A stretch of 64,000 bases of DNA from Thermoanaerobaculia bacterium (GTDB lineage Bacteria > Acidobacteriota > Thermoanaerobaculia > Multivoradales > JAHEKO01), in assembly GCA_945787635.1 (NCBI GenBank), contig CALZIK010000071.1:18738-82737 (forward strand), written 5' to 3'. This document shows, in pieces, positions 33,416 to 42,822 of this stretch (positions are counted from its first letter, which is position 1; every line of letters starts with the position of its first letter). Position numbers and translations under genes: made by a program. Below the pieces are notes generated by a model. The model was not told the origin of the DNA. It saw only the letters and a list, made by a program, of their open reading frames with translations, and made no database searches.

Positions 33416-34003
33416 CTACGCCCTGAACTCCAGCAGCGAATACCCCAGCTTCCGGAATAGCCGGTACAACGTCGGCACCGGGAGGCCCACGACGTTGGTG
33501 TAGTTGCCGGTGACGCTCTCGACGAAGAGTGAGCCCAGGCCCTGGATAGCGTAGGAACCCGCCTTGTCGAGCGGCTCGCCGGTGGCGACGTACCAGGTGA
33601 TCTCTTCGGTGGTCATCGGAGCGAGGCGGACGCACGAGCGGACCAGCTCGCAGCGGGCGCGGCCGCCGCCATCGTGAAGAGCAACCGCGGTGAGCACCTC
33701 GTGCTCGCGGCCAGCCAGGGTGGCGAGCATTTCGCTCGCGTGCCGGGGGTCGTCGGGTTTGGTCAGCACCGCTTCGTCGATGACGACGATGGTGTCGGCG
33801 GCCACGACCAGCGCGTTCGGTCGGGACCGCGCGCGGGCCTTTTCGCCGGCGACCCGCACAACGTAGGTCTCGGGAATCTCTCCGGGAAGCCGGCTTTCAT
33901 CGATCTCGGCGGGCTCGATCTCGAACTCGAGTCCGAGCTCGGAGAGGATGGTCGAGCGCCGCGGCGATAACGAGGCCAGGACCAGCTGGGGCTGTTTTGC
34001 CAC
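33416..34003 (-). CDS. maf: Maf family nucleoside triphosphate pyrophosphatase
   Basis: A 195-residue house-cleaning pyrophosphatase that hydrolyses dTTP/UTP or modified nucleotides. Family motifs are LASLSPRRSTILSELGLEFE at the N-terminus, DESRLPGEIPETYVVRVAGEKA, VVAADTIVVIDE, and DKAGSYAIQGLGSLFVESVTGNYTNVVGLP near the C-terminus. The KAGSYAIQG form suggests the YhdE-like dTTP/UTP-specific subgroup. It starts six bases after the stop of the upstream GWxTD/VWA gene on the same strand, so it is probably the last gene of that operon. Confidence 0.93.
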   Translation of the reverse strand: MAKQPQLVLASLSPRRSTILSELGLEFEIEPAEIDESRLPGEIPETYVVRVAGEKARARSRPNALVVAADTIVVIDEAVLTKPDDPRHASEMLATLAGREHEVLTAVALHDGGGRARCELVRSCVRLAPMTTEEITWYVATGEPLDKAGSYAIQGLGSLFVESVTGNYTNVVGLPVPTLYRLFRKLGYSLLEFRA

Positions 34004-34009
34004 CGGGAT

Positions 34010-36379
34010 CTAAGGGTAGTACCCGGGAGGGTGCTTGACCTCGAGACCCTCGCCCGCAACCTCGACCCGGATCTGCCGGAACTCGCCTCTCTCTATCTGG
34101 GGCGACTGGTAGCCAAGGAGGTACTGGGATCGCAGTTCTCGTTCGATCTGGGCGTAAATTCGATCGAGCTTACGCGTGTTCGGGATCGAGAAGCTCTCGC
34201 CTCCGGTCTCGTGAGCCAAGCGCCGGAGAATCGATTGAGCCTCGACATCGCGGTTCGAGAGCCCGAGGCCGATCGTGTAGATCGCGACCCCGGAGCGGCG
34301 GGCGTAGTCGAGGGCGTCGTCAAATGAAAACTCGGAAACCGAGTCGGCGCCGTCCGACAACAGGATCAAGGCGCGCTTTCCGCGCAATCCGGCCATGTAG
34401 TAGAGCCCGTAGATGAGCGTGTCGTAGAGCGACGTCTCGCCGCTGGCCTCGATTCCCGCGAGACCGTTGTTGAGGTGCGCGAGATTGTTGGTGAGCGAAA
34501 CGCGCAGCACGGGCGTGTCGCTGAAGACGATGACCGCGGCCCGGTCCTTGGGCTCGAGGACGCTCTCGAAGAACGAGGCTGCGGCTTTCTCTACTTCTTC
34601 GATCTCCTCGATCATCGACTCTGAGCTGTCCAGGACAACGACCGCGTTGATCGGCAGGTTGTCGACGGTCTCGAACCGCCGGATCTCTTGCGCGACGCCG
34701 TCCTCGAAGACGCCGAAATCCTCGCGAGCGAGCCCCTCGATCGCTTCGCCCTGCGGGTCGAGCACGCTGGCGTAGATCTCGACGAAGGCGACCTCGATGG
34801 CGTCCACGGTGCTCTTGGTGTTGAGGACCACGAGATCCTCCGCGGAGTGACCGTCTTCGAGCACCGCGACTGCGCGAAGGTACGCGGATGCCGGGGTCTC
34901 GGAGGGATCGAAGGTATGGACGAACGGCGCTTGGTAGAGCCTTGCGACCAGGCGTTCGTTCCAGAAGAGGTCCACGTGGGAGAGCTCTTCCCCGAGCGGA
35001 GTGTCGACTTCGGCATGCACGCTCAAACCGGGCCTGGAGGCGCTTCCGGAGCGGGGGCTGATCAATCGGATCGCGAATCGGTGCGGCCCCGAGTTGACCG
35101 CGATTCGATCGCGGGCGAGTTCGGTGCCCTGCGCGTCGAAGGCGACCGCTTCGACTGTCCGCGGTCGTGGCATCGGGCCGAGATCGAGCTCCAGGGAAAA
35201 GGGTTTTCGGTTCTTGGTCATCACGAGTTGGCCGTCCAGAAAGAAGCGCACCTTGGATACGCTGGTTCCAGCGGTGATTGTGTCGAATCTCCGGGTTCCG
35301 ATCAGGTAGCCGTCCGGTGGCGGCAGGATCTTGAAGAGCTGTCGTTCGGGCTTGGCGGGCGATGGAGACTCGTCTTTTGCGACGACCGTGGGAACGTCAA
35401 ACTCCCGCTCAGTCCGGTAGAAGTGGTTGCGCGCGAGGTCGTGGAGCTTGAGCACCATGCGATAGTGGCCGGGAGCTAGATGCCGCCGTGCGTTGAGCCG
35501 CACGACCTCCTCGCCTGCGGCGGTTCCGGAATAGAGAAACCGAAAGTCATCGACCTCTGCCTCACCCAGAACGACGCCGGTGAGGAGCATGGCGCGGGTC
35601 GCGGCCGGAGCCGCTCCCGGTTCCGGCTGGTAACCGGGAATACGCAGGTTGAGCTCGACGGCGGTCTCCTCGCCTACGGCCTCGGGGAAATCAAGGTCCA
35701 CCGAGGCTTCGAATCGTTCGGCTCCGTCGGGGAGTAGGGTGGTTTCGGTCAGAAACTCATCGACCCAGCCGTCATCGCCCGGTTTGAGCTCGGGCGAAGA
35801 CGCCGTCGTGTTCTCGAGAGCGGCCACCAATTCCGCGCCGCGCTCACATCGGAGGATCTCCTCCCGTGCACTCCGGCCGCCGGCGTCTTCGAGGAGCGCT
35901 TGCCAGTCCCCCGGCTGCCACCGCCTCCACTCGCCGCCGATCGCCACAAAGACTACCGTGCTCGAGCCGTCTTCGGCGTAGTGCCAAACCTCGTGCTCGA
36001 GGACCGGGGTCGGGCAGATGTTGGCGAGCCGGTAGAGCGGTGGACCCACGATCAGGAAGAGCCGCGCCCGGTCGGAGTCGAAATCGGAGAACTCGCTTCC
36101 AGCGAGCAACAGCCGCCGGTTCCACCGCTCGCGTGCCGCCGGTTCCCTGGTTTTCCAGAACCGCTCCACAAACCGCTCGCGGGTCTTTGGGCTCTCGAGC
36201 GCGCGAAAGAACCTCGCCTCCCGCTCCGACAGGAGCAGCTCGATCGGTTCGGTGATCGGTCCGCCTGGGGCTCGGGTCGCTCCGGCAACGGCTTCGGTCT
36301 TCGATTGAGCGACCGTCGCGGACGGCGCGAGCCAGAGCAGCGCGGCGAAAGCGCACGCCGCGGCGCGAATGAGGTTCAA
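34010..36379 (-). CDS. Secreted GWxTD/VWA-domain protein, copy 2
   Basis: A 789-residue exported protein. A signal peptide (about 1-24, ending TVAQS) is followed by a diverged GWxTD-type domain (LLSEREARFFRALE, then RERFVERFWKTREP, about 45-150). The middle (about 270-470) looks like beta-sandwich segments. A C-terminal von Willebrand A-like domain of the 'VWFA-related' type begins near 520, with the MIDAS-like DSSESM and LLSDGADSVSEFSFDDALDYARR, ending YLLGYQSPQ...HPPGYYP. Such fusions are characteristic of Acidobacteriota and their function is unknown. It overlaps copy 1 by four bases and precedes maf by six. Confidence 0.85.
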   Translation of the reverse strand: MNLIRAAACAFAALLWLAPSATVAQSKTEAVAGATRAPGGPITEPIELLLSEREARFFRALESPKTRERFVERFWKTREPAARERWNRRLLLAGSEFSDFDSDRARLFLIVGPPLYRLANICPTPVLEHEVWHYAEDGSSTVVFVAIGGEWRRWQPGDWQALLEDAGGRSAREEILRCERGAELVAALENTTASSPELKPGDDGWVDEFLTETTLLPDGAERFEASVDLDFPEAVGEETAVELNLRIPGYQPEPGAAPAATRAMLLTGVVLGEAEVDDFRFLYSGTAAGEEVVRLNARRHLAPGHYRMVLKLHDLARNHFYRTEREFDVPTVVAKDESPSPAKPERQLFKILPPPDGYLIGTRRFDTITAGTSVSKVRFFLDGQLVMTKNRKPFSLELDLGPMPRPRTVEAVAFDAQGTELARDRIAVNSGPHRFAIRLISPRSGSASRPGLSVHAEVDTPLGEELSHVDLFWNERLVARLYQAPFVHTFDPSETPASAYLRAVAVLEDGHSAEDLVVLNTKSTVDAIEVAFVEIYASVLDPQGEAIEGLAREDFGVFEDGVAQEIRRFETVDNLPINAVVVLDSSESMIEEIEEVEKAAASFFESVLEPKDRAAVIVFSDTPVLRVSLTNNLAHLNNGLAGIEASGETSLYDTLIYGLYYMAGLRGKRALILLSDGADSVSEFSFDDALDYARRSGVAIYTIGLGLSNRDVEAQSILRRLAHETGGESFSIPNTRKLDRIYAQIERELRSQYLLGYQSPQIERGEFRQIRVEVAGEGLEVKHPPGYYP

Positions 36380-38892
36380 GGGTAGTAACCGCGCAGAGTT
36401 TTGGCGTCCAGGCCCGTTTCGGCCAAGTCGACCTCGATGGAGCGGAAATCGTCGGAGCTCGACGTGTTGGTGGACTGATAGGCAAGGTAGTAGCGTGATC
36501 GCAGCTCGCGCTGGATTTCCTGATAGACCTGCTCGAGCTCGGCGACCCCTTCGATCAGGAAAATGCGACCGCCGGTCTCCTCCGTCAGCCGGCGCAGCTG
36601 CTTCGGTGTGTCACCCTGCCTTTTGGTCAGGTCGAGGCCGATCGCGTAGATCGCGACCCCGGCGCGCCGCGCGTATTCGAGGGTGTTTTCGAAGCTGAAG
36701 CGCGAGTGCTCGTCCTTGCCATCCGAGAGGATGATCAGGGCCCGCTGGCCCTTGATGCCGTTGAAATAGTAGAGAGCGAAGATCAGGCTGTCGTAGAGCG
36801 CCGTGCCGCGTTCGGCTCGCAATCCGGCCAGGCTTCCGGCCAAAACGTCAACGTTATTGGTGAACTTCGCGGCGAGATGGGGATGGTCGTTGAAGGTGAT
36901 CAGACTCGCGCGATCCTTCTTGGTGATCGCCTCTTGGAAGAACTTGAGGGCGGCGAGCTGGGCGGATTCGAGGTTCTCCTCCATCGAGGCCGAGACATCG
37001 ACCAGGATGCCCGCGTGGATCGGAAGATTGGTGACCCGATCGAAGCGCAACGGCGTTTGCGATACTCCGTCCTCGCGAATCAAGAAATCCCTTTCTCCGA
37101 GCGTGTCGACCGGGCGAAGCTCCTTGTTGAGGACCGAAACGTACAGTTCGACGAACTGGACGTCGACCTCTTCCAGGTAGTCGGGAGCGTTGACGAAGAC
37201 GAGATCCTCCGTGGAGTTGCCGTCGGGCTGGAAGGCGACCGCCCGAACGTAGGCCACCTGACCGACTTCGGGCAGAGTGATGGGGAAGGTATAGGGCGGC
37301 TGATAGAGGCTCGCGACCAGGTCTTCGTTGAGATAGAACTCGACGCGTTCGACCACCCGATCCTCTGGCACCTGGAGCTCGGCCTCGGCACGAAGACTTC
37401 GCTGGTACTTGCGCCCCCGCCGGGGCTCGACAAGGCGAATGTCGAAGCGATGCGATCCCGAGTTGAGCGACACTTCATCTCGCGCGAGCTCGCTGCCGTT
37501 GGCGTCGTAGGCCGTGGCCACCAGGTTGCGCATCCGGGGCAGGTTACCCATGTCCAACTCGACGCTGAATGGGGGAGCGTTCTTGGTGAGCACCTGCTTG
37601 CCGTCGAGTGAAAACTCGACCCTGGCGATATCCTCGCCGATCGCCAGCGTGTCGACCCTGAGCTTGCCGGTCTGCAGGTCGTCGCCGGGAGGCACGATCC
37701 TGATCGTGGTATCTCCAGACGCGATGGCGGCGTTGGCTTCCGCCAGGATTCGGGCGCTTTCTTCGTCCTGAGGCGGGCTGGAGTAGATGGTCGTCACCGT
37801 GGGCACGTCGATCTCACGGTCGAGCCGGAAATAGGCCTTGGCGTTCGAGTCCTCGAGGCGAAGAATCATGCGGTAGTCGCCGGCGCGCAGATAGCGCTCG
37901 AAGACGAACGGAATGGCCTCTTCGCCTACCGCCGCCGCCGGGTGGTTGAAGCTGTATCGGAAACTGTCAAAAAGCTTGTCGTCTCGGAGGACCTCGCCCA
38001 CCAGGGTGAGGTTGAAGGACTCGTGGTCGCCCAGGGTGGCGGTCTGGAGTTTGTCTCGATCGACCGAGATCAGCCCCTGAAGCACCGTGCGAGTCTTGTG
38101 GCGGCCGGGGTACGCGAAGCTCACTTCGGCCGGAAAGCTGGCGGAGCCCTCCGGCACCTCGGTCGAGTACGCGCCGAAAGTCTGCGCCCATTCGCCCGAA
38201 GGTCCCCGAGGCGGGGTCAAGACGTTCGCAGCGAGCATCGTAAAGCTCATTTGCCCTTGCCGGGCCGCGAACGAGATGGCGCTCACCAGCGCGTCGCCGT
38301 CGGTGGCGCCACAGCCGCTGGCCATGTCCTGGATGAGCTCGGGTCTGGTTCCGGAGAACCGATAGAGGGTTTCCAGCCCCTCCACGGGCTGCCACAGGCG
38401 ATAACGACCGAGCCCTCCCGGCTGGTAGAAGAGTAGGATGATCTCGTTGCCGACGGTCTCCGCGCGTCGGTAGTACCAGACCTCGGCGGGCCACAGATCG
38501 AGGCAGCGAACCTTGATGAGCGCGTCCGGGAGGCCGTTGAGCAGCATGACTTCGGCGCGCTCGCCGGTCAGATCACCGAAGGTCGCGTAGATCTCCGCAA
38601 GTCGGGCGTCCCACCTCTCTTTGAACTCGTTGCGGGCCGTGTCCGGATACGGGTCCCGGATGCGCCAGAAGCGCTCGATGAACGCATCGCGCTGATAGTC
38701 CTTCTCGAGCGCCAGGAAGGTCTGCCGCTCCTCCTTGCTGATGATCAGCCGAACTTCCTCGAGCCACGTCTTGTACTGCTCCGGCAGATCGTCCGGAACG
38801 GGGGTCTTTTTGGCGAGTGAAGCCGGTGCGGCCAGCAGGCACAGCAACAGCAGTCCGGCGAGGCCGCGCTGGAGGATCGTCGGGCGGATCAT
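36376..38892 (-). CDS. Secreted GWxTD/VWA-domain protein, copy 1
   Basis: An 838-residue exported paralogue of the next gene. The signal peptide (about 1-27, LLLLCLLAAPASLA) is followed by a clear GWxTD domain. It has LPEQYKTWLEEVRLIISKEER, FLALEKDYQRDAFIERFWRIRDPYPD and WPAEVWYYRRAE, although the GWxTD tetrad itself reads FGDLTGERAEV. Central beta segments carry LRVDTLAIGEDIARVEFSLDGKQV. The VWA-like domain near 620 has DVSASMEEN and LSDGKDEHSRFSFENTLEYARR. It is the first gene of the operon and has a -10-like hexamer six bases before the ATG. Confidence 0.87.
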   Translation of the reverse strand: MIRPTILQRGLAGLLLLCLLAAPASLAKKTPVPDDLPEQYKTWLEEVRLIISKEERQTFLALEKDYQRDAFIERFWRIRDPYPDTARNEFKERWDARLAEIYATFGDLTGERAEVMLLNGLPDALIKVRCLDLWPAEVWYYRRAETVGNEIILLFYQPGGLGRYRLWQPVEGLETLYRFSGTRPELIQDMASGCGATDGDALVSAISFAARQGQMSFTMLAANVLTPPRGPSGEWAQTFGAYSTEVPEGSASFPAEVSFAYPGRHKTRTVLQGLISVDRDKLQTATLGDHESFNLTLVGEVLRDDKLFDSFRYSFNHPAAAVGEEAIPFVFERYLRAGDYRMILRLEDSNAKAYFRLDREIDVPTVTTIYSSPPQDEESARILAEANAAIASGDTTIRIVPPGDDLQTGKLRVDTLAIGEDIARVEFSLDGKQVLTKNAPPFSVELDMGNLPRMRNLVATAYDANGSELARDEVSLNSGSHRFDIRLVEPRRGRKYQRSLRAEAELQVPEDRVVERVEFYLNEDLVASLYQPPYTFPITLPEVGQVAYVRAVAFQPDGNSTEDLVFVNAPDYLEEVDVQFVELYVSVLNKELRPVDTLGERDFLIREDGVSQTPLRFDRVTNLPIHAGILVDVSASMEENLESAQLAALKFFQEAITKKDRASLITFNDHPHLAAKFTNNVDVLAGSLAGLRAERGTALYDSLIFALYYFNGIKGQRALIILSDGKDEHSRFSFENTLEYARRAGVAIYAIGLDLTKRQGDTPKQLRRLTEETGGRIFLIEGVAELEQVYQEIQRELRSRYYLAYQSTNTSSSDDFRSIEVDLAETGLDAKTLRGYYP

Positions 38893-38898
38893 CGCTCA

Positions 38899-38904
38899 AT
38901 CCTA
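38899..38904 (-). promoter_or_regulatory. Possible -10 element just before GWxTD/VWA copy 1
   Basis: Minus-strand TAGGAT is followed by TGAGCG and the start ATG at 38892. There is no Shine-Dalgarno sequence and no recognisable -35. If used, transcription would begin at or next to the A of ATG. It lies 32 bases from the divergent element of the cysteine desulfurase gene. Confidence 0.3.
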
Positions 38905-38936
38905 TGGCCGGCGGATTCCAAGGTGCAAATCAGCGC

Positions 38937-38942
38937 TAGAAT
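38937..38942 (+). promoter_or_regulatory. Possible -10 element of a near-leaderless cysteine desulfurase transcript
   Basis: TAGAAT matches five of six sigma-70 -10 positions and is followed by CAAGCGCCC and then the ATG at 38952. No Shine-Dalgarno sequence precedes the start. The expected transcription start falls two to three bases before the start codon. The -35 region (about 38914-38919) has no clear match. Confidence 0.4.
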
Positions 38943-38951
38943 CAAGCGCCC

Positions 38952-40124
38952 ATGGCCGCCGTCTATCTCGATCACAACGCGACCACTCCGCTCGATCCAC
39001 GAGTGCTGGAGGTGATGTTGCCGTGGATGTCGGGAGGCCCCGGCAATCCGTCCTCCGTGCATTCTTTCGGACAGCGTGCCCGCGAAGCCGTGGACGGTGC
39101 GCGGGATGCAGTCGCTCGAAGCCTGGGTGGAGTACCGCCGGAGTGGGTGTTCACGGCTTCGGGCACCGAGGCCAACAACGCGGTTCTGTTGGGTCTGGCT
39201 CACCATTGGCAAGCTCGTGCAAAAGACCTGCCGGGCCATTTGGTGATCTCCGCGGTGGAGCATCCCTCAATCCTGCGAGCTGCGGACCGGCTCGAGGCCT
39301 CGGGCTTTCGGGTGACCCGGATCGCACCCGACAGTGACGGCGCGGTGGACGGGGAGCGGGTCGCAGAGGCCCTCGAGGACGCGACCTTTCTCGTATGCCT
39401 GATGCTCGCCAACAACGAGGTCGGTTCGATTCAGCCGGTCGGGCGGGTGGCCGAATTGTGCCGCGAGCGCGGCATTCCGGTTCTCTGCGATGCGGTGCAG
39501 GCGGTCGGCAAGATCCCGGTCTCGGTCCGGGAGTTGGGCGTCGATTATCTGACTCTGGGCGCACACAAGTTCTACGGTCCGTTGGGAGCGGCGGCCTTGT
39601 GGGTGCGCGGGGGCGCGGCTTTCGAGAGCTACCTGGTTGGTGGCGGCCAGGAGCGCCGGCGCCGGGCCGGGACGGAGAACGTACCCGCCGTGGTTGGGCT
39701 CGGGAAGGCCTTGGAGCTCGCGGTGGCGGAGCTCGACGAGCGAGCCGCCGCAATGTCGGCCATGCGTGACCGTTTCGAGGCCGGCCTCGGGGCGCTCGGG
39801 GACGTGTCGATTCATGCCCGCGGAACCGCGAGATTGCCGAACACTTCCAATATCGCGTTTCACGGTGTTGCCGCCGACAGCCTGATGATCCGGCTGGATC
39901 TCGAGGGTTTCGCGGTCTCCGCCGGCTCGGCCTGCTCCTCGGGCAAGCCCGAGCCGTCGGCGACTTTGACCGCGATGGGGATCGACCCGAGCACGGCTCT
40001 GAGCTCGCTGCGAGTGAGTTTTGGAACCACCAATTCGCTCGCGGAGACGGACCGGTTTCTCGAAGTGCTCGAGCGCCAGCTCGCCGCGGTGCGCAGCCAC
40101 ACGCGGGCGGCCGCTGGTATCTGA
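38952..40124 (+). CDS. Cysteine desulfurase (NifS/IscS family)
   Basis: PLP enzyme that moves sulfur from cysteine onto an active-site cysteine. It has 390 residues. The N-terminus VYLDHNATTPLDP is typical. PLP Lys206 lies in TLGAHKFYGPLG and the persulfide Cys328 in SAGSACSSG, in the short loop typical of the NifS/IscS group. The next gene, 43 bases on, is mnmA, whose product needs persulfide sulfur, so this enzyme probably feeds tRNA 2-thiolation and perhaps Fe-S assembly. No iscU is adjacent. Confidence 0.93.
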   Translation: MAAVYLDHNATTPLDPRVLEVMLPWMSGGPGNPSSVHSFGQRAREAVDGARDAVARSLGGVPPEWVFTASGTEANNAVLLGLAHHWQARAKDLPGHLVISAVEHPSILRAADRLEASGFRVTRIAPDSDGAVDGERVAEALEDATFLVCLMLANNEVGSIQPVGRVAELCRERGIPVLCDAVQAVGKIPVSVRELGVDYLTLGAHKFYGPLGAAALWVRGGAAFESYLVGGGQERRRRAGTENVPAVVGLGKALELAVAELDERAAAMSAMRDRFEAGLGALGDVSIHARGTARLPNTSNIAFHGVAADSLMIRLDLEGFAVSAGSACSSGKPEPSATLTAMGIDPSTALSSLRVSFGTTNSLAETDRFLEVLERQLAAVRSHTRAAAGI

Positions 40125-40167
40125 TGACGGGGGCGACGCCGGGCGCGATGGCGGAGACCCGCCCGAG

Positions 40168-41274
40168 ATGACGCCACTGACCGCGGTCGCGATGAGTGGC
40201 GGCCTCGACTCGTCGGTCACGGCCTGGCTGCTTGCCGCGGGAGGTGAGCCGGTCGTGGGGCTGTCGATGCTGCTCTGGGATCGATCGCACGAGACCACCC
40301 ACGGCCGCTGTTGCGGCGCGCTGGACCTGGGCGATGCCCGGCGGGTGGCGCGTCAGTGCGGGATTGCGCACTACACGCTTTCGATGGAAGAGGAGTTCCG
40401 GCGTCACGTGGTCGATCCATTTGTCGACGACTACCTCGCCGGGCGCACACCGATTCCCTGCACTCGCTGCAACACCTGGGTCAAGTTCGATCTCTTTCTG
40501 GAAAAGGCCCGGAGCCTGGGCGCCGATCGAATGGCGACGGGTCACTACGCCAGGATCGTCGAAGGGGAGGACGGCTTCGAGCTCCACCGTGCCCGCCACG
40601 CGGCCAAGGATCAGAGTTACTACCTCTTCGAGCTGACCCAGAAACAGCTGGCCGCTTCTCGCTTCCCGCTCGGCGACATGACCAAGGAGGCGGTGCGCGG
40701 GCTGGCTCGCGAAGCCGGCCTGTCCGTCGCTGAAAAGGGCGAATCGATGGAGATCTGTTTCGTCTCCGGTGGCATCCGTGAGTTCGTTGAAGAGGAAGTC
40801 GAGGCCCGCTCGGAACAGGTTGTACCGGCGAAAGCGGGCGCTCCGGCGCAGGTCGTGGACCGGGAGGGTGCGATCCTGGGCGAAGGTGATCCCTACTACC
40901 GCTACACCGTCGGTCAGCGCCGGGGCCTGGGGGTCGCCACCGGCGAGAGACTCTACGTTCTCGGCATACGGCCCGGGCGGAACCAGGTCGTGGTGGGGGC
41001 CGAACAGGAGTTGTTGTCGAGCGGGTTGACGGGGCGCAAGGTGCACTGGATCGGCCGACCTCCGGAGAGTTCTCTCGAGGCTACGGTCAAGATTCGGTCG
41101 CGGCACCCAGGAGTGCTCTCCCACATCCAGCCCGATCGCGCAGGCGGGGCGCGAATCGACTTCGCCGAGCCGCAGTCCGCGGTGGCGCCGGGGCAGGCCG
41201 CCGTCTTCTACTCGGGAACGCGGGTTCTGGGCGGTTGCTGGATCGAAGCGGGTCTCGGGCCCGGCTGGACCTGA
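40168..41274 (+). CDS. mnmA: tRNA-specific 2-thiouridylase MnmA
   Basis: Installs the 2-thio group on U34 of tRNA-Lys, -Glu and -Gln, using ATP to adenylate U34 and a cysteine persulfide. The start ATG at 40168 gives MTPLTAVAMSGGLDSSV; the frame is open further upstream through the end of the desulfurase gene, but lacks a start there. The PP-loop SGGLDSSV is at 10-17. Cys98 in PIPCTRCNTW and Cys197 in ESMEICFVSGG match the catalytic Cys pair. The C-terminal beta-barrel follows YTVGQRRGLGVATG. Length 368, normal. It works with the adjacent desulfurase. Confidence 0.95.
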   Translation: MTPLTAVAMSGGLDSSVTAWLLAAGGEPVVGLSMLLWDRSHETTHGRCCGALDLGDARRVARQCGIAHYTLSMEEEFRRHVVDPFVDDYLAGRTPIPCTRCNTWVKFDLFLEKARSLGADRMATGHYARIVEGEDGFELHRARHAAKDQSYYLFELTQKQLAASRFPLGDMTKEAVRGLAREAGLSVAEKGESMEICFVSGGIREFVEEEVEARSEQVVPAKAGAPAQVVDREGAILGEGDPYYRYTVGQRRGLGVATGERLYVLGIRPGRNQVVVGAEQELLSSGLTGRKVHWIGRPPESSLEATVKIRSRHPGVLSHIQPDRAGGARIDFAEPQSAVAPGQAAVFYSGTRVLGGCWIEAGLGPGWT

Positions 41275-41299
41275 GGCCGCATCCGCCGCCTCGGATCCG

Positions 41300-41989
41300 C
41301 TAGCTCGGTGGCCGCTTGGGGCCTGCCCCGAGCACGATCACGTACTCCCCCCGGGGCTTTTTCTCACGCAGCCGTTCGACGACATCGCCAAGGCTTCCAC
41401 GAACCACTTCCTCATGGAGCTTGGTGAGCTCGCGTCCGACCGCCGCCGGGCGATCGCCCAACACCGCCAACGCGTCTTCGAGGCTCGGGATCAGCCGGTG
41501 GGGCGACTCGAAGAAGACCAGCGTATGTCCGAGTACCGAGAAGCGCTCGAAGAAACTGCGCCGTTTGCCGGTTTTGGGCGGCGCGAACCCCGCGAAGGTG
41601 AACGGATACGGCGGCAGCGCGGAAACCACGAGGGCGGCGAGCACGGCCGAGGGCCCGGGCACCGCTTCGACTCGGATGTCGAGAGCGGCGCACTCGCGCA
41701 CCAGAAGATAGCCCGGGTCGGAAAGCAGTGGTGTTCCGGCGTCGCTGACCAGCACGATCGACCGGCCCGCCTCGAGGTCCGAGACGAGAACCGGCAGGCG
41801 GTCCCGTTCATTGTGCTCGTGGAGCGAGATCATGCGCTTCTTGAAGCCCAGGTGTTCGAGCAGCGCGCCGGTTCGGCGGGTGTCCTCACAGGCGATGATG
41901 TCGGCGGCCTCGAGAGCCGTGCGCGCTCGCTCGCTCAGGTCCGCGAGATTACCGATCGGGGTGGCGACCACTGTCAGGCGGCCGCTCAA
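41300..41989 (-). CDS. rsmI: 16S rRNA (cytidine-1402-2'-O) methyltransferase RsmI
   Basis: Adds the 2'-O-methyl group to C1402, the same nucleotide that RsmH (at 4480) N4-methylates. It has 229 residues, slightly short of E. coli RsmI (286) because a C-terminal extension is absent. Motifs of the tetrapyrrole methylase-like fold: TVVATPIGNLADLSERA, ACEDTRRTGALLEHLG, VLVSDAGTPLLSDPGYLLV, EAVPGPSAVLAALVVS and VFFESPHRL. It is the last gene of the nitrilase-nadE-rsmI operon and overlaps nadE by four bases. Confidence 0.95.
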   Translation of the reverse strand: MSGRLTVVATPIGNLADLSERARTALEAADIIACEDTRRTGALLEHLGFKKRMISLHEHNERDRLPVLVSDLEAGRSIVLVSDAGTPLLSDPGYLLVRECAALDIRVEAVPGPSAVLAALVVSALPPYPFTFAGFAPPKTGKRRSFFERFSVLGHTLVFFESPHRLIPSLEDALAVLGDRPAAVGRELTKLHEEVVRGSLGDVVERLREKKPRGEYVIVLGAGPKRPPS

Positions 41990-42822
41990 TCGCGCGGTAT
42001 CTCACGATCCAGGTTGATCGCGCTGCCCGAGAGCCGGGCGATCAACATCAGGCGGCGCTTGAACCGATTGTTCCGCTCGAGCTGCTCGATTCGGGTCACT
42101 ACATCGGTGTCGTACCCGCGCTCGACGACTTCCCCCGCGGAGAGTCCGCGGTCGAACATCAGGTAGAGGACCTCGTCCGCGGTGCGGTAGGCGAATCCGA
42201 GCTCGCCCTCGTCCGTCTGGCCCGGCCAGAGATCGGCCGAGGGCTTTTTCTCGACGACCTGCTTGGGCAGGCTGAGGTGTTCCGCGAGTTGCCACACCTG
42301 CTGCTTGTAGAGGTCGCCGAGCGGGTTGATCGAGCTGGCGTTGTCGCCGAAAATCGTCGAGTAGCCCAGCAAGATCTCGGTCTTGTTCGAAGTGCCGAGC
42401 ACCAGAGCGCGGCGCTTCTTGGCCTGATCGAAGAGAATGCCCATTCGCTCACGGGCCATCTTGTTGCCGCGGCGCAGCTGCTCGGCGTCGGTCTCGTTCT
42501 CGTCGAAGTACGCGTCGATCATCGGTGAGATGTCGATCGTCCGAGTTTCGACCGCGAGCTGCGCCGCGACCTCTCGGCCGTCCTCGGTCGACTCGGCCGC
42601 GGAGGTGCGGTACGGCAGCAGGAGAGCGAGGACGCGATCCGGTCCCAGAGCGCGAGCGGCGAGCGCCGTGGCCAGAGCCGAGTCCACGCCGCCCGAGAGC
42701 CCCACCACGACTCCTTCGGTACCGGTCGTTTGGACCGCGTCCTTGATAAAGCTCGATAGGACGCGCTCGGCGAGCTCGGCGTTGAGGCGCAAGCGGTCCC
42801 GAACGTCTTCTTTGCGGATCAT
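41986..42822 (-). CDS. nadE: NAD synthetase NadE (ammonia-type synthetase domain)
   Basis: Converts deamido-NAD to NAD via an adenylated intermediate. The 278 residues correspond to the stand-alone synthetase without a glutaminase domain. The P-loop is SGGVDSALA at 43-51, and LGTSNKTEILLGYSTIFGD, INPLGDLYKQQVWQLAEHL and KKPSADLWPGQTDEGELG follow. The upstream gene encodes a nitrilase-fold protein, overlapping by four bases. The pair could form a two-subunit glutamine-dependent enzyme. Confidence 0.93.
   Translation of the reverse strand: MIRKEDVRDRLRLNAELAERVLSSFIKDAVQTTGTEGVVVGLSGGVDSALATALAARALGPDRVLALLLPYRTSAAESTEDGREVAAQLAVETRTIDISPMIDAYFDENETDAEQLRRGNKMARERMGILFDQAKKRRALVLGTSNKTEILLGYSTIFGDNASSINPLGDLYKQQVWQLAEHLSLPKQVVEKKPSADLWPGQTDEGELGFAYRTADEVLYLMFDRGLSAGEVVERGYDTDVVTRIEQLERNNRFKRRLMLIARLSGSAINLDREIPRD

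Noticed and set aside
39151..41124. A 657-residue open frame on the minus strand across the cysteine desulfurase and mnmA genes.
   Set aside because: It is antisense to two well-conserved genes, has low-complexity Arg/Pro/Gly composition and no recognisable motif. High GC removes stop codons in shadow frames.
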